Below the pieces are notes generated by a model that saw only the letters and a program-made list of their open reading frames with translations, did no database searches and was not told the DNA's origin. A stretch of DNA of 64,000 bases from Mucilaginibacter sp. 44-25. GTDB lineage: Bacteria > Bacteroidota > Bacteroidia > Sphingobacteriales > Sphingobacteriaceae. Made by a program: the position numbers and the translations under genes. Location: assembly GCA_001898335.1 (NCBI GenBank), contig MKTS01000003.1, positions 62,001 to 126,000 of the forward strand. The letters are read 5' to 3'. Positions 1-8,551 of this stretch are shown here, in pieces. Within the stretch, counting starts at the first letter, position 1; the number at the start of each line of letters is the position of its first letter.

Positions 1-1
1 T

Positions 2-328
2 ACAGCATTAATTGCAAAACTACTGGCCTGTGTAGCCGCTTGTGAAAATTGCGCCACAGCCTGCCTTAATGAAGATGAAGTAAAACCGATGGTGCGCTGC
101 ATTAGCCTGGACAGGGATTGCGCCGATATTTGCGCTCAGGCTGCAAGGATGTTGCAACGGCAATCAGAAATTGCCCACCAGTACCTGGTACTTTGCGAGG
201 AAATATGCCGCATGTGCGCCGAGGAATGTGGCATGCACGAGCATGAGCATTGCCAGCAGTGCGCCCGGGCCTGCCGCGAATGCGCCGATGCGTGCCATGC
301 CCACCACCAACCTATTACGCAGGATTAA
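2..328 (+). CDS. Four-helix-bundle copper-storage-like (Csp/DUF326) protein, 5' end missing
   Basis: An open frame runs in from the window edge and stops at TAA 326-328; 108 residues are visible. They are packed with cysteines in CxxxC and CxxC patterns (for example ACVAACENCATAC, CEEICRMCAEEC and CQQCARACRECADAC) followed by a His-rich end. This is the hallmark of Csp proteins, whose four-helix bundles store many Cu(I) ions on inward-facing cysteines. No signal peptide can be judged because the N-terminus is missing. An internal ATG at 89 exists, but the same Cys pattern continues upstream of it, so the gene starts outside the window. The next gene begins 6 bp downstream, suggesting one transcript. 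Family assignment is from motif only. Confidence 0.75.
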   Translation, partial: TALIAKLLACVAACENCATACLNEDEVKPMVRCISLDRDCADICAQAARMLQRQSEIAHQYLVLCEEICRMCAEECGMHEHEHCQQCARACRECADACHAHHQPITQD

Positions 329-334
329 TACATT

Positions 335-937
335 ATGAAAGCATTAGTGCTCAACTGCACACTCAAACCTTCGCCCGAAACTTCCAATACCGAAGCGCTG
401 GCCAAAGAAATGATCAGTGAGATGGAAAGGCTGGGCGTACAAACCAAAATGATACGTGCGGCCGACCACCATATCATCACCGGTATAAAATCCGACCTTG
501 GCGAAGGTGATGAATGGCCGGCCATTTTGGATGAATTGCTGGCATCAGATATCTTGATATTTGCTACGCCAACCTGGGTAGGCACCATGTCAAGCATGGC
601 GCTTAAAGTTCTTGAGCGCATTAATGGCCTTTACCCTGCCCGCGACGAGCAAAACCGGCCCGTTACCTTTAATAAAGTAGCCGGCTTTGTAGTTACCGGC
701 GAAGAGGATGGTGCCAGGCATGTGGTAACAGAAATAGCGGGGGCTTTAATGGATGTAGGCTTTACCATTGCGCCGCAATCATACACCTACTGGAACAACG
801 GCCCCGGCCCCGGCGGCAAGTATCTGGAGAGCGATTATCGTAAAGATTGGTCGGTACAAACGGCTAAGGCCGCAGCTAACAACGTAGTAGCTGTTGCCAG
901 AGCATTACGGCAAACCCCCATACCCGGCAGTGCCTGA
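335..937 (+). CDS. Flavodoxin-family NAD(P)H-dependent oxidoreductase
   Basis: 200 residues with a flavodoxin-like fold: a beta strand then FMN-phosphate loop at the N-terminus (ALVLNCTLKPSPETSNTEAL), a second flavin-contacting segment near residues 75-90 (FATPTWVGTMSSMALK) and a third near 128-135 (VTGEEDGARHV). Such proteins bind FMN and reduce quinones, azo compounds or metals at the expense of NAD(P)H in the cytoplasm; the substrate here cannot be told. It starts 6 bp after the Csp-like gene, so a role in metal or redox stress is plausible but inferred from context only. Confidence 0.75.
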   Translation: MKALVLNCTLKPSPETSNTEALAKEMISEMERLGVQTKMIRAADHHIITGIKSDLGEGDEWPAILDELLASDILIFATPTWVGTMSSMALKVLERINGLYPARDEQNRPVTFNKVAGFVVTGEEDGARHVVTEIAGALMDVGFTIAPQSYTYWNNGPGPGGKYLESDYRKDWSVQTAKAAANNVVAVARALRQTPIPGSA

Positions 938-967
938 TAATGGCGATGATATTATTACCTTTGCGCC

Positions 968-2155
968 ATGATTGATGTTGTACTTAAAAAAGGCAAGGAA
1001 AAAGCGGTTTTACAAAGGCACCCCTGGGTATTTTCGGGCGCTATTGAACAGGTAAAGGGCAAGCCCGCCAACGGCGAGGTTGTGCGCCTGCTTGATGGTA
1101 AGAAAACCTTTATGGCCTATGGCTTTTACAACAATCAATCGCGCGTGGCCGTACGGCTGCTGGAGTGGGACGAAAATATCGCCATTGACGACGACTGGTT
1201 CCGCGATAAGGTAAGGATGGCCGTTGCAGGTCGTGCCGATGTACTTGAGAGCGGTGAAACAGATACCTGCCGTCTTGTCTTCAGCGAATCTGATTATTTA
1301 CCGGGGCTCATAGTGGACAAGTATGCCGATCACCTGGCCGTGCAGGTACTCACCTCGGGTATACAAAACGTATTGCCGGTAATTATTGATGAACTCAATA
1401 ACCTGTTAAAACCGGCCAGCATATTTGATAAAAGCGACGCTGCCTCCCGCGCGCACGAAGGGCTGGAAACTTCTAACACCTTGCTTGCCGGCACGCTCCC
1501 GCCGGAGCTGGTAATGGTAAAAGAAAATGGCATTACCTATGGCATCAACATCGCCGAAGGCCAAAAATCGGGCTTTTACTGCGACCAGCGCGATAACCGA
1601 CGCATACTGGCCCATTACGCCAAAAACCGCAAGGTGCTCGATTGCTTTTGCTACACCGGGGGCTTTACGCTAAATGCCCTCCGTAATAATGCATCCCATG
1701 TTACCAGTGTAGATAGCTCGGCGCTGGCTATTGAAACCCTGCTGGAAAATATACGCCTTAACGGCTTTGACGCGGCCAAACACGAGGCCATTAAATCTGA
1801 CGTGAACGCGCAGCTCCGCAAATTCAGGGAGGAGGGCGATAAGTTCGATATCATTGTTCTGGATCCGCCAAAATACGCGCCCTCGCGCTCGGCGCTTGAC
1901 CGTGCCTCACGCGCTTACAAAGATCTTAACCGTATTGGTATGCAGCTGCTCAACAGCGGTGGCCTGCTGGCTACCTTCTCCTGCTCGGGCGCCATGGACA
2001 TGGAAACCTTTAAGCAGGTGCTGGCATGGGCTGCCCTTGATGCCGGCAAGCAGGTACAATTCATTTACCAGTTTAACCAGCCGGAAGATCATCCCGTTAG
2101 GGCATCGTTCCCCGAAGGAGAATATCTGAAGGGCTTGCTGTGCCGTGTTTGGTAG
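968..2155 (+). CDS. rlmI: Class I SAM-dependent rRNA methyltransferase, RlmI-like (23S rRNA m5C)
   Basis: 395 residues with the RlmI architecture: an N-terminal PUA RNA-binding domain (about 1-75, containing RHPWVFSGAI), a central EEHEE-like part, and a C-terminal Rossmann methyltransferase domain. The SAM-binding motif I is VLDCFCYTGGF near residue 223, the motif IV equivalent IVLDPPKYAP near 296, and the likely catalytic cysteine lies in ATFSCSG near 337. RlmI methylates C5 of a cytosine (C1962 in E. coli) in 23S rRNA. The length matches the family. The gene converges on terC with 3 bp between stop codons. The exact target base in this organism is inferred by homology. Confidence 0.85.
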   Translation: MIDVVLKKGKEKAVLQRHPWVFSGAIEQVKGKPANGEVVRLLDGKKTFMAYGFYNNQSRVAVRLLEWDENIAIDDDWFRDKVRMAVAGRADVLESGETDTCRLVFSESDYLPGLIVDKYADHLAVQVLTSGIQNVLPVIIDELNNLLKPASIFDKSDAASRAHEGLETSNTLLAGTLPPELVMVKENGITYGINIAEGQKSGFYCDQRDNRRILAHYAKNRKVLDCFCYTGGFTLNALRNNASHVTSVDSSALAIETLLENIRLNGFDAAKHEAIKSDVNAQLRKFREEGDKFDIIVLDPPKYAPSRSALDRASRAYKDLNRIGMQLLNSGGLLATFSCSGAMDMETFKQVLAWAALDAGKQVQFIYQFNQPEDHPVRASFPEGEYLKGLLCRVW

Positions 2156-2158
2156 CTG

Positions 2159-2932
2159 CTATTTTTTAGTAACCGGCCTGGTAAGCTTGCTTTTGTTTTT
2201 TGAGCGCATTTTCAGGTTCAGCATTTCTACCAGTACGGAGAAGGCCATAGCAAAGTAAATGTATCCTTTAGGGATATGCTGCTCAAAGGCTTCGGCCAGC
2301 AGCGATACACCTATCAGCAATAGGAACGACAGGGCCAGCATTTTTACAGTTGGGTGTTTGTTCACAAAATTGGCCACACTTGCCGACGACCACATCATGA
2401 TACCGACGGCTATTACTACTGCCGCCACCATGATCTCGATATGCTGCGCCATACCAACAGCCGTGATCACCGAATCAAGCGAGAAAACAATATCAAGCAG
2501 CATGATCTGTACAATGGTACCCCAGAACGAGTGCGGTTTAATATTTTCGGCGCCTTCTTCATCGCCTTCAATTTTATGATGTATCTCGGCCGTACTTTTA
2601 TAGATCAGGAACAACCCGCCCACGATCAGGATCAGGTCGCGGCCTGATATAGCCAGCTTCTCCACCCAGTCGGCATCGGTTGCCCCAACAATGCCCGATA
2701 AATTAAACAGCGGGGCGGTCAGTTTCATTACCCAGCTTATGGCAAACAGGAGCATTACGCGTGTAATCATGGCCAAACCCAGCCCCAGCTTGCGGCCTTT
2801 GTTTTGTTGATGTTTAGGGAGCTTGTCTGACAGTATGGAGATGAATATCACATTGTCAATCCCCAATACTATTTCCAAAAAGGTAAGCGTGATGAGAGAT
2901 ATCCACGCTTCCGGGTCAGTAAAAAATTCCAT
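2159..2932 (-). CDS. TerC-family integral membrane protein
   Basis: About 257 residues from the ATG at 2932. Most of the chain is hydrophobic, with about seven membrane helices, and it carries the TerC acidic motifs LEIVLGIDNVIFISIL (N-terminal) and DIVFSLDSVITAVGM (middle). TerC proteins are linked to metal homeostasis, notably manganese export that supplies metal to secreted enzymes, and historically to tellurite resistance. An upstream in-frame start at 2986 is rejected because it would translate through a terminator hairpin (2963-2993) and add 18 residues without homology to the family start. The C-terminus is basic. Confidence 0.85.
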   Translation of the reverse strand: MEFFTDPEAWISLITLTFLEIVLGIDNVIFISILSDKLPKHQQNKGRKLGLGLAMITRVMLLFAISWVMKLTAPLFNLSGIVGATDADWVEKLAISGRDLILIVGGLFLIYKSTAEIHHKIEGDEEGAENIKPHSFWGTIVQIMLLDIVFSLDSVITAVGMAQHIEIMVAAVVIAVGIMMWSSASVANFVNKHPTVKMLALSFLLLIGVSLLAEAFEQHIPKGYIYFAMAFSVLVEMLNLKMRSKNKSKLTRPVTKK

Positions 2933-2962
2933 GCAGATGTTTATTGTTTCCGCTAAAATAGC

Positions 2963-2993
2963 AAAACCCCTGCCGTTGTTTGGCAAGGGTTTT
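2963..2993 (-). terminator. Hairpin terminator after the sigma / anti-sigma operon
   Basis: A 12-base arm (2963-2974) pairs with 2982-2993 with one mismatch around a 7-nt loop. It sits just past the stop of the secreted-protein gene (3020) and upstream of the chosen terC start. It probably ends the operon transcribed from about 5475 and isolates terC. Confidence 0.6.
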
Positions 2994-3019
2994 ACATTTA
3001 ATGCTATTTAGCTGTTTTT

Positions 3020-4339
3020 CTATTTGAACTGTATGCCGGCAAACCTCGAGTTTACCACAACCGTAGTACCCGCGTTGTTTTTGCCAACATAGCCTTTATA
3101 GGTTTTCACCTGCGACCAGCCGCGCTCTTCATCGCCGGGAGTTTTGGCGGTAACTTTCACCTTATCGTCTTTATAATTAAAGCTGCCCATGCGTGTGGTT
3201 ACATCAAAGTTATAGCTAAGGTCGTTATCAAAATCCAGGTCAATTTTGGTATTTGAGGCGTTGATGTTAAGGTTTTTTACCCCTTTATCAATAGCGCCGA
3301 TGCTAAGGCCGCCGCCAAATTTTACGTTGATATCCGCGGAAGTCTTCAGCCGGTCTATACTCACATCAGAGAAGTTAAACGTGGCCGCACTGTTATCAAT
3401 AGTGCCTGCTTTAAACTTACTGAACTCTACCCGAAGCTTTTCGCCGTTGTAGAAGGCTATGGACGATGGGCTATCCTGCGAAAAGCGCACAGATACATCA
3501 TTTTGGGCATTGGTGAGCTGCTGCGCTATCAAGGTGCCAAACTGCAGCCTAACCACGGTTTTACCGCTGAGGTTGGGTAAAGTAACCGATCCGAACTTAT
3601 TGTTAATATCCAGCGCGTTACCAGCCGGCATATACACTACGTAATCAATACTCATTTTCTGGTGGGTATCGCCACCGCGGCGCTGGTTGCGCCAGGTATT
3701 TGTTTTGAAAGAAACGGTTGAGCCTGTTTTACTATCGCTGATAGAGGTACCCTCGGCCATTTCATCCACAATGCCTGCATCTTCTGATGAAAAGCGCATG
3801 GTTACATCAACCTTAAACTCGTTCCTGTTCCAGGTGTTCACATTGATTTTTCCAAAGCTGTTGCTGATCTGCAGTACATCGTTAGCATCGGCGCTGTAGG
3901 TTTTGCTGTAGGTTTTTACCTTTTCCTTGATCTCGCCGCTGGCTACTTTTTTGCGGTACTCCTCATCAGACAGGTCGCTTTTAAAATTATAGTTGCCCTG
4001 CGGCACCATATCATTAAAACTGCCCGAGAAGTTTTTATCAAAGTCTTTACCAAAATCCTTGAACTGTACGCTGAGCTTTTTATGCAGATCATTCATTCGC
4101 AGGGCCAGCTGTTTATTTTGCTCCACAGAAAGTTTAGCCATTTGCTTGTTCAGCTCAGCCATCTTCACTTTAAGTTCGGCCATTTTTTTAGCCAGCTCCT
4201 TTTTGTCGAAGTTACCGTTATAGGTATAATTTTCCGGTGGCAGCGGCGGCTCGGGAGGTGTTACCTGCGCGCGCAGGCCGGAACTTGCAGCTATTATCAC
4301 AGCAGCTGCAAATAACATGCTTTTAAATAGTTTTTTCAT
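3020..4339 (-). CDS. Secreted protein with coiled-coil N-terminus and DUF4097-like beta repeats
   Basis: 439 residues. A signal peptide occupies about 1-24 (cleavage after SGLRA). A proline-rich linker follows, then a charged helical stretch at about 45-95 with heptad character (KMAELKVKMAELNKQMAKL), and then a long beta-rich region with many short repeats (NKFGSVTLPNLSGKT, VKFGGGLSIGAID) of the kind seen in DUF4097/DUF2807 putative adhesins, which form beta-helices. It lies third in an operon behind an ECF sigma factor and a membrane anti-sigma-like protein; its start overlaps the upstream gene by 17 bp. A cell-envelope role or stress output is likely. The precise function is unknown. Confidence 0.65.
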   Translation of the reverse strand: MKKLFKSMLFAAAVIIAASSGLRAQVTPPEPPLPPENYTYNGNFDKKELAKKMAELKVKMAELNKQMAKLSVEQNKQLALRMNDLHKKLSVQFKDFGKDFDKNFSGSFNDMVPQGNYNFKSDLSDEEYRKKVASGEIKEKVKTYSKTYSADANDVLQISNSFGKINVNTWNRNEFKVDVTMRFSSEDAGIVDEMAEGTSISDSKTGSTVSFKTNTWRNQRRGGDTHQKMSIDYVVYMPAGNALDINNKFGSVTLPNLSGKTVVRLQFGTLIAQQLTNAQNDVSVRFSQDSPSSIAFYNGEKLRVEFSKFKAGTIDNSAATFNFSDVSIDRLKTSADINVKFGGGLSIGAIDKGVKNLNINASNTKIDLDFDNDLSYNFDVTTRMGSFNYKDDKVKVTAKTPGDEERGWSQVKTYKGYVGKNNAGTTVVVNSRFAGIQFK

Positions 4340-4898
4340 TTTGCTGATTTTTACTCGCGTTAAATTGTTGTATTACACTTAGCTGCTGGTTAAGCACTTC
4401 GGTTTGTATTTGCAAGTTCCGGATCATTGCACGTAAAACACGCTCCTGGTTAGGCGAAGTGGCCAGCTCGGCATTCAGTTTCTTATAGATAGCCTGCATC
4501 CTGGCTATTTCCCCGTTAAATTCCTGGTATAGCTGGGGGTCAAATTTGGCTATCTCTTTCAGTTCGTTCTTCTGCGTTTCAATTACCGATACCAGGCGCA
4601 TCTGCTGTTTGGCATAGGTGGGATTAATATCGGCATAATCTATCCCGTTGCCGGTCGGTTTCATGGTTTTCAGGTACAAGGCAAACCCAAGGCCCATTAC
4701 CACAATTACCGAGGCGGCAACTTTAAGTACAAAACCCAGCGAAAAGGTTTTAGCTACCCGCTTAACGGGCTGTTCCTCCCGCTGCTCATCCCACGCGTCC
4801 AGTTCGGCGGCAATATTATCCCACAGATCGGCACGCGGCTCCAGGTCGTCAAATTCTTCCCGGTTATGGCTCATAAAATCTTCTATACGCTTGCTCAT
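4323..4898 (-). CDS. Single-pass membrane protein, probable anti-sigma factor
   Basis: 191 residues with an acidic N-terminal cytoplasmic part (EEFDDLEPRADLWDNI), one membrane helix at about 53-75 (VLKVAASVIVVMGLGFALYL) and a helical, probably periplasmic C-terminal part (about 85-185). This layout and the 4-bp start/stop overlap with the upstream ECF sigma gene fit a Bacteroidota anti-sigma factor that sequesters its sigma factor at the membrane. No classical zinc-binding HxxxCxxC motif is visible, so this is an assignment by layout and context, not by domain. Confidence 0.6.
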   Translation of the reverse strand: MSKRIEDFMSHNREEFDDLEPRADLWDNIAAELDAWDEQREEQPVKRVAKTFSLGFVLKVAASVIVVMGLGFALYLKTMKPTGNGIDYADINPTYAKQQMRLVSVIETQKNELKEIAKFDPQLYQEFNGEIARMQAIYKKLNAELATSPNQERVLRAMIRNLQIQTEVLNQQLSVIQQFNASKNQQNEKTI

Positions 4899-5455
4899 CT
4901 TTTTATCCCTTTCCTTAACAGTATATCGCCCAGTTTTCTTTTCGCTCTTAAAAACTGCGTGCGTGATGTGTTCTCACTAATATTTAATATCTGCCCTATC
5001 TCCTCGTGGTCGTAACCCTCCAGCAGGTATAACGATATTACTAACCGGTAACCTTCGGGCAATTGCTTCATGGCTTCCTTTATCTGCGCAACCTGGTATT
5101 GTACGTCCTCATCATCAAAGCTTTCTTCATCGGGTACATTATCCAGGTGCCCATCTTCGATCTCTACCAGCTCAAGCCGCCTTTTGCGTAAAAGATTGAT
5201 AGAGCGGTTCACCACAATTTGCTTAAGCCACAGGCCAAAAGTAGTATCCTGCCTAAAATCCTTCAGCTTATGAAAAGCGTCCGTAAACGATTCCTGCAAT
5301 ACATCTTCGGCCTCGGCAATATTGCCCACTATCCTGAAAGCGGTGTTTAACATCGCTTTGGCATAAAGGCGATAAAGCTCATAGCAGGCTTTTTTACTGC
5401 CCTGCTTACACTCAGCCACAAGGCTGTAATGTTTATCGGTATATACGGCTTCCAA
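4895..5455 (-). CDS. RNA polymerase ECF sigma-70 factor
   Basis: 186 residues with sigma region 2 at about 25-95 (YAKAMLNTAFRIVGNIAEAEDVLQ... contains the DVLQESF motif) and region 4 at about 125-180 (LPEGYRLVISLYLLEGYDHEE followed by an HTH). Regions 1 and 3 are absent, as in extracytoplasmic-function sigma factors. It heads a three-gene operon with an anti-sigma-like membrane protein and a secreted beta-repeat protein. A candidate self-recognised promoter lies at 5483-5507. Confidence 0.9.
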   Translation of the reverse strand: MEAVYTDKHYSLVAECKQGSKKACYELYRLYAKAMLNTAFRIVGNIAEAEDVLQESFTDAFHKLKDFRQDTTFGLWLKQIVVNRSINLLRKRRLELVEIEDGHLDNVPDEESFDDEDVQYQVAQIKEAMKQLPEGYRLVISLYLLEGYDHEEIGQILNISENTSRTQFLRAKRKLGDILLRKGIKR

Positions 5456-5482
5456 ATTGTATTGACAGGTTTCAGGTTAAAT

Positions 5483-5507
5483 GACGCATGCCTTTCAACA
5501 ACGTTGC
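5483..5507 (-). promoter_or_regulatory. Candidate autoregulated ECF promoter
   Basis: On the minus strand GCAAC (5507-5503) and CGTC (5486-5483) are separated by 16 nt, an arrangement typical of ECF -35/-10 pairs, about 28 bp upstream of the sigma start codon. It lies inside nested inverted repeats: TTCAGGTT at 5471-5478 with AACCTGAA at 5532-5539, and CAACAAC at 5496-5502 with GTTGTTG near 5525-5531. Assignment is by spacing and position only. Confidence 0.45.
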
Positions 5508-5616
5508 ACGGAGAGTGAAAAAAGTTGTTGGAACCTGAATTTATCTGAACCCGAATTAAAAGAATTAACGAATGGACAGATTATTACTTCAAATTCACTC
5601 CATTCTTAAAACTATT

Positions 5617-6153
5617 TCAATTCGAGTGCTGATCGAGAAATTTATCTATCACCTCTACAGCCCGTTCGTACCTGTCCTGTCCGGTTCCGGAGATCACGGT
5701 ATAATTGGCGTTAAGCGCTTTTAGCTCCTGGTGCCATATCTGCATAAAATGGTCGCGCAGGTGGGGGAAATCGCGCAGGGGGTCGTCCTGCCAGGGCAGG
5801 TCAATATCCAGCAGCAGGTATAAATGGTACGGGTGGCGGGGTAATTCGTCCAGCACCTCCTGCGGCGAGCTGCCAAATAACTGGTCGCTCCATATTTTAA
5901 CGGTAATAAATGTGGTATCGCAAATGAGCAGGCGGTTGGCTTTGGGCAATAGTTCTGCTTCCAGCGCGAGCTGCCCGTAAAACATGTTCACCTCATCGTG
6001 CCAGGTAGGCGGGGCGGTAAGCTTTTCGCAATAGCCACGGGCAAACTCGGGCACCCAAACTGTTTGGTAATGCGCCGCCAAAAATGCCGACATGGTTGAC
6101 TTACCGGTAGATTCGGGCCCTACCACCGCTATCTTTATAATATCTGATGCCAT
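5617..6153 (-). CDS. NadR-like P-loop kinase (predicted nicotinamide riboside kinase)
   Basis: 178 residues. The Walker A motif GPESTGKS is at 12-19, followed by FARGYCEKL, which is typical of the ATPase/kinase domain of NadR and Ttd14-like proteins. It directly follows pnuC with no intergenic base (6153/6154). PnuC takes up nicotinamide riboside and a NadR-type kinase phosphorylates it, trapping it as NMN for NAD synthesis. The pairing strongly supports this role. The NadR adenylyltransferase and HTH domains are absent, so only the kinase step is expected. Confidence 0.8.
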   Translation of the reverse strand: MASDIIKIAVVGPESTGKSTMSAFLAAHYQTVWVPEFARGYCEKLTAPPTWHDEVNMFYGQLALEAELLPKANRLLICDTTFITVKIWSDQLFGSSPQEVLDELPRHPYHLYLLLDIDLPWQDDPLRDFPHLRDHFMQIWHQELKALNANYTVISGTGQDRYERAVEVIDKFLDQHSN

Positions 6154-6771
6154 TTATTTTATTTCATTAGGTACAGCCTGCTGCAATTTCCACTCACGGC
6201 GCCAATCTATATATCCTTTAGCGGCAATAAGCGCGTAAATAGCATACATAAGGGCGGTAAGATGCAGGTCTTTAAACATATAAACGCCTACGTATATGAC
6301 ATCAACAAACACCCATAGCAGCCAGTTTTCCAAAACCTTGCGCGCCAGGAATAACTGCGCCACCAGGCTGCATGCCGCCAAAAAACTATCCAGGTAGGGG
6401 TATGAGGCGGGCGTGTATTGTAACACCGTACCCAACACAAAGGTAACCACCACCACCGCGGCAGCCGACAGGCCGGTTTCTTTTAAGGTGACGCGCCTGA
6501 ACGGTACTTTTTGCTCGGCGGGCGAATGGCTCCAGTACCACCAGCCATACATATTCATGCCCAGGAAGTAAAATTGCAGGCCCGTATCGGCATACAAATG
6601 TTTCTCAAAAAACAGGAAGATATAAATAGATACACTGATAATGGCCAGTGGCCAGTTCCAAATACTGTTGCGCGCGGCAAGGTAAACGCATAACAGCCCG
6701 GTAATAACGGCGATAATCTCCGCTGCCGTTTGCTGCTGCCACCAGCTTTGCCACATGCTTATCCATTGCAT
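6154..6771 (-). CDS. pnuC: PnuC-family nicotinamide riboside transporter
   Basis: 205 residues, about seven membrane helices, with the PnuC signatures NSIWNWPLAIISVSIYIFLF and NMYGWWYWSH (aromatic residues in the substrate channel). PnuC proteins are facilitators of SWEET-like fold; the substrate is trapped by phosphorylation inside the cell. Related Bacteroidota members (PnuT) carry thiamine, but those are usually beside a thiamine pyrophosphokinase or TPP riboswitch. Here the partner is a NadR-like kinase and no TPP riboswitch is visible in the 96-bp upstream gap, which argues for nicotinamide riboside. Confidence 0.85.
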   Translation of the reverse strand: MQWISMWQSWWQQQTAAEIIAVITGLLCVYLAARNSIWNWPLAIISVSIYIFLFFEKHLYADTGLQFYFLGMNMYGWWYWSHSPAEQKVPFRRVTLKETGLSAAAVVVVTFVLGTVLQYTPASYPYLDSFLAACSLVAQLFLARKVLENWLLWVFVDVIYVGVYMFKDLHLTALMYAIYALIAAKGYIDWRREWKLQQAVPNEIK

Positions 6772-6796
6772 GCGGTAAATATAACAGGATATATCA

Positions 6797-6815
6797 AAAG
6801 CCTTTGCAAGGCTTT
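6797..6815. promoter_or_regulatory. Perfect inverted repeat in the divergent pnuC / DUF3347 promoter region
   Basis: AAAGCCTT at 6797-6804 and AAGGCTTT at 6808-6815 form an 8-bp arm palindrome around TGC, in the 96-bp gap between two divergent genes. A TAnnTTTG -7 box for the rightward gene lies at 6840-6847 (TATTTTTG). It may be an operator for NAD-salvage control or just a hairpin; nothing distinguishes these here. Confidence 0.35.
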
Positions 6816-6867
6816 AACCGTATATTGGTTAAGTATCATTATTTTTGAAAATCAACGTTTATATATC

Positions 6868-7356
6868 ATGAAGAAATTACTATTCGGGCTGCTTTTTCTA
6901 TTGGCGGCTTATACTACCCGGGCACAAAACAAATCGGTTGATCAGATCACCTCGGCTTACATCGGCGTAAAGAACGCGCTGGTGGGCAGCAACGCCACAC
7001 TGGCAAAAAGCCGCGCCAAGGAGCTGCTTGCTGCGTTAGCCATACCACCAACGGGACTTACCGCCGCGCAACAGAAACTTGCCGGCAGCTATGCGGATAA
7101 ACTGAAAGCCGATAGCCGCGGCATAAGCCAGGCAACGGATATTGAGCAGCAGCGCAAATATTTTGAAACCCTATCTGCCAATATGTACAGCCTGCTTTCC
7201 GGCCTGCAAATGAACGGTACAACTTTATACCAGCAATATTGCCCCATGAAAAAGGCGGCATGGCTAAGCGAAAGCGAAGATATACGCAACCCTTATTATG
7301 GTGATAAAATGCTGGAATGCGGTACGGTAAAGGCAACCTTAAAGGCGGCGAAGTAG
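6868..7356 (+). CDS. Secreted DUF3347 domain protein, likely metal-associated
   Basis: 162 residues from ATG 6868, chosen because a signal peptide follows immediately (KKLLFGLLFLLAAYTTRA, cleaved before QNKS) and a -7 box lies just upstream; the longer open frame back to 6730 runs into pnuC. The mature part is helical and ends with YCPMKKAAWLSESED and NPYYGDKMLECG, the conserved Cys/Met-bearing motifs of DUF3347, a domain also fused to CusB-like copper efflux proteins. A periplasmic copper-binding role is plausible and inferred from those motifs. Confidence 0.75.
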   Translation: MKKLLFGLLFLLAAYTTRAQNKSVDQITSAYIGVKNALVGSNATLAKSRAKELLAALAIPPTGLTAAQQKLAGSYADKLKADSRGISQATDIEQQRKYFETLSANMYSLLSGLQMNGTTLYQQYCPMKKAAWLSESEDIRNPYYGDKMLECGTVKATLKAAK

Positions 7357-7366
7357 GCGGCGAATC

Positions 7367-8551
7367 ATGAATCAGAACCTGCAAAAGCTTTTCTCCATTG
7401 CGCAGAAACCCGAACGTTTGTGCATCGGCCTCATGTCGGGCACCTCGTTAGATGGCCTGGATATTGCCCTGTGCAGTTTCAGCGGAAGCGGGATGCAAAC
7501 CGGATTTAAGCTCCTCAACTTTGTTACCATTCCTTATGAGGATGAATTTAAGGAGCAGGTAAAGCAGGTATTCGCTAAACGGCAGGCCGACCTGCAGCAG
7601 GTTACTCTGCTTAACGCTTTTATAGGTACATATCACGCGCAACTAATACTACAGGCTTTAAAAGATTGGGGTGTAAAACCATCTGAGGTAGACTTCATAG
7701 CCAGCCACGGCCAAACTATTTACCACGCGCCCAAACACCAGCATGGGCAAGCGGGCTATGGTAATGCCACCCTGCAAATTGGAGATGGCGACCACATCGC
7801 GGTTAAAACCGGCATCATTACCATTAGCGATTTCAGGCAAAAACACATTGCCGCCGGTGGCGAGGGCGCGCCGTTGGCCCTGTATGGCGATGTGCTGCTG
7901 GGCAGCAGGCCCGGCGAAAACCGCGTGTTGCTTAATATCGGCGGTATCGCCAACCTTACCTACCTACCCGGCGATGGCGACCTGTTAAATGTGATCTCTA
8001 CCGATATTGGGCCCGGCAATACCCTGATAGATGCCGCCTGCCGCGAGTATTTTGGAAAGCCATACGATGAAGACGCGGCCATTGCGTATTCGGGCACGGT
8101 AAACGAAACTCTGCTTGACGCCCTGCTGCATCATCCCTTTTTTAATGAGCGCCTGCCCAAAACCACCGGCCCCGAACTGTTTAACCTCGATTATGTAGCC
8201 AATGCGCAGCAGGCCACACGCGACCTCAACATCGCCAAAGCCGACCTTGTAGCCACCCTCAGCGCCTTTACCGCCAGGACCATTGTACGGTTCATCGCCC
8301 AGAATTTTCCGGTGGATGGGTTAAAGATATTCGCCAGCGGCGGCGGCGCCCGCAACCCTTTTGTGATGGAGCACATTAAAAAAGGCTTGCCAAAAGCGGC
8401 TATTGGCAATACCGCTGACATAGGTATTGATCCTGACGCCAAAGAGGCTATCCTGTTTGCGGCCCTGGGCAACGAGGCAATTTGCGGGGAGCCTATAGTA
8501 ATTGGCAACAACCCGGCGGTATTGATGGGTAAGTTTAGTTTTTCGGTTTGA
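7367..8551 (+). CDS. anmK: Anhydro-N-acetylmuramic acid kinase
   Basis: 394 residues with the family start motif GLMSGTSLDGLD at 21-32 (phosphate/ATP binding), ASHGQTIYH in the sugar site, and the later motifs LNIGGIANLT, DIGPGNTLIDA and ASGGGARNPF. AnmK cleaves the 1,6-anhydro ring and phosphorylates anhydroMurNAc to MurNAc-6-phosphate, recycling cell-wall sugar in the cytoplasm. It begins 10 bp after the DUF3347 gene. Its last 17 bases overlap the end of the convergent gene at 8535. Confidence 0.95.
   Translation: MNQNLQKLFSIAQKPERLCIGLMSGTSLDGLDIALCSFSGSGMQTGFKLLNFVTIPYEDEFKEQVKQVFAKRQADLQQVTLLNAFIGTYHAQLILQALKDWGVKPSEVDFIASHGQTIYHAPKHQHGQAGYGNATLQIGDGDHIAVKTGIITISDFRQKHIAAGGEGAPLALYGDVLLGSRPGENRVLLNIGGIANLTYLPGDGDLLNVISTDIGPGNTLIDAACREYFGKPYDEDAAIAYSGTVNETLLDALLHHPFFNERLPKTTGPELFNLDYVANAQQATRDLNIAKADLVATLSAFTARTIVRFIAQNFPVDGLKIFASGGGARNPFVMEHIKKGLPKAAIGNTADIGIDPDAKEAILFAALGNEAICGEPIVIGNNPAVLMGKFSFSV

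Noticed and set aside
2933..2986. Longer terC start at 2986
   Set aside because: It would translate across a terminator hairpin and add residues before the canonical MEFF start.
6154..6771. pnuC as a thiamine transporter (PnuT)
   Set aside because: No TPP riboswitch or thiamine gene is adjacent; the partner is a NadR-like kinase.
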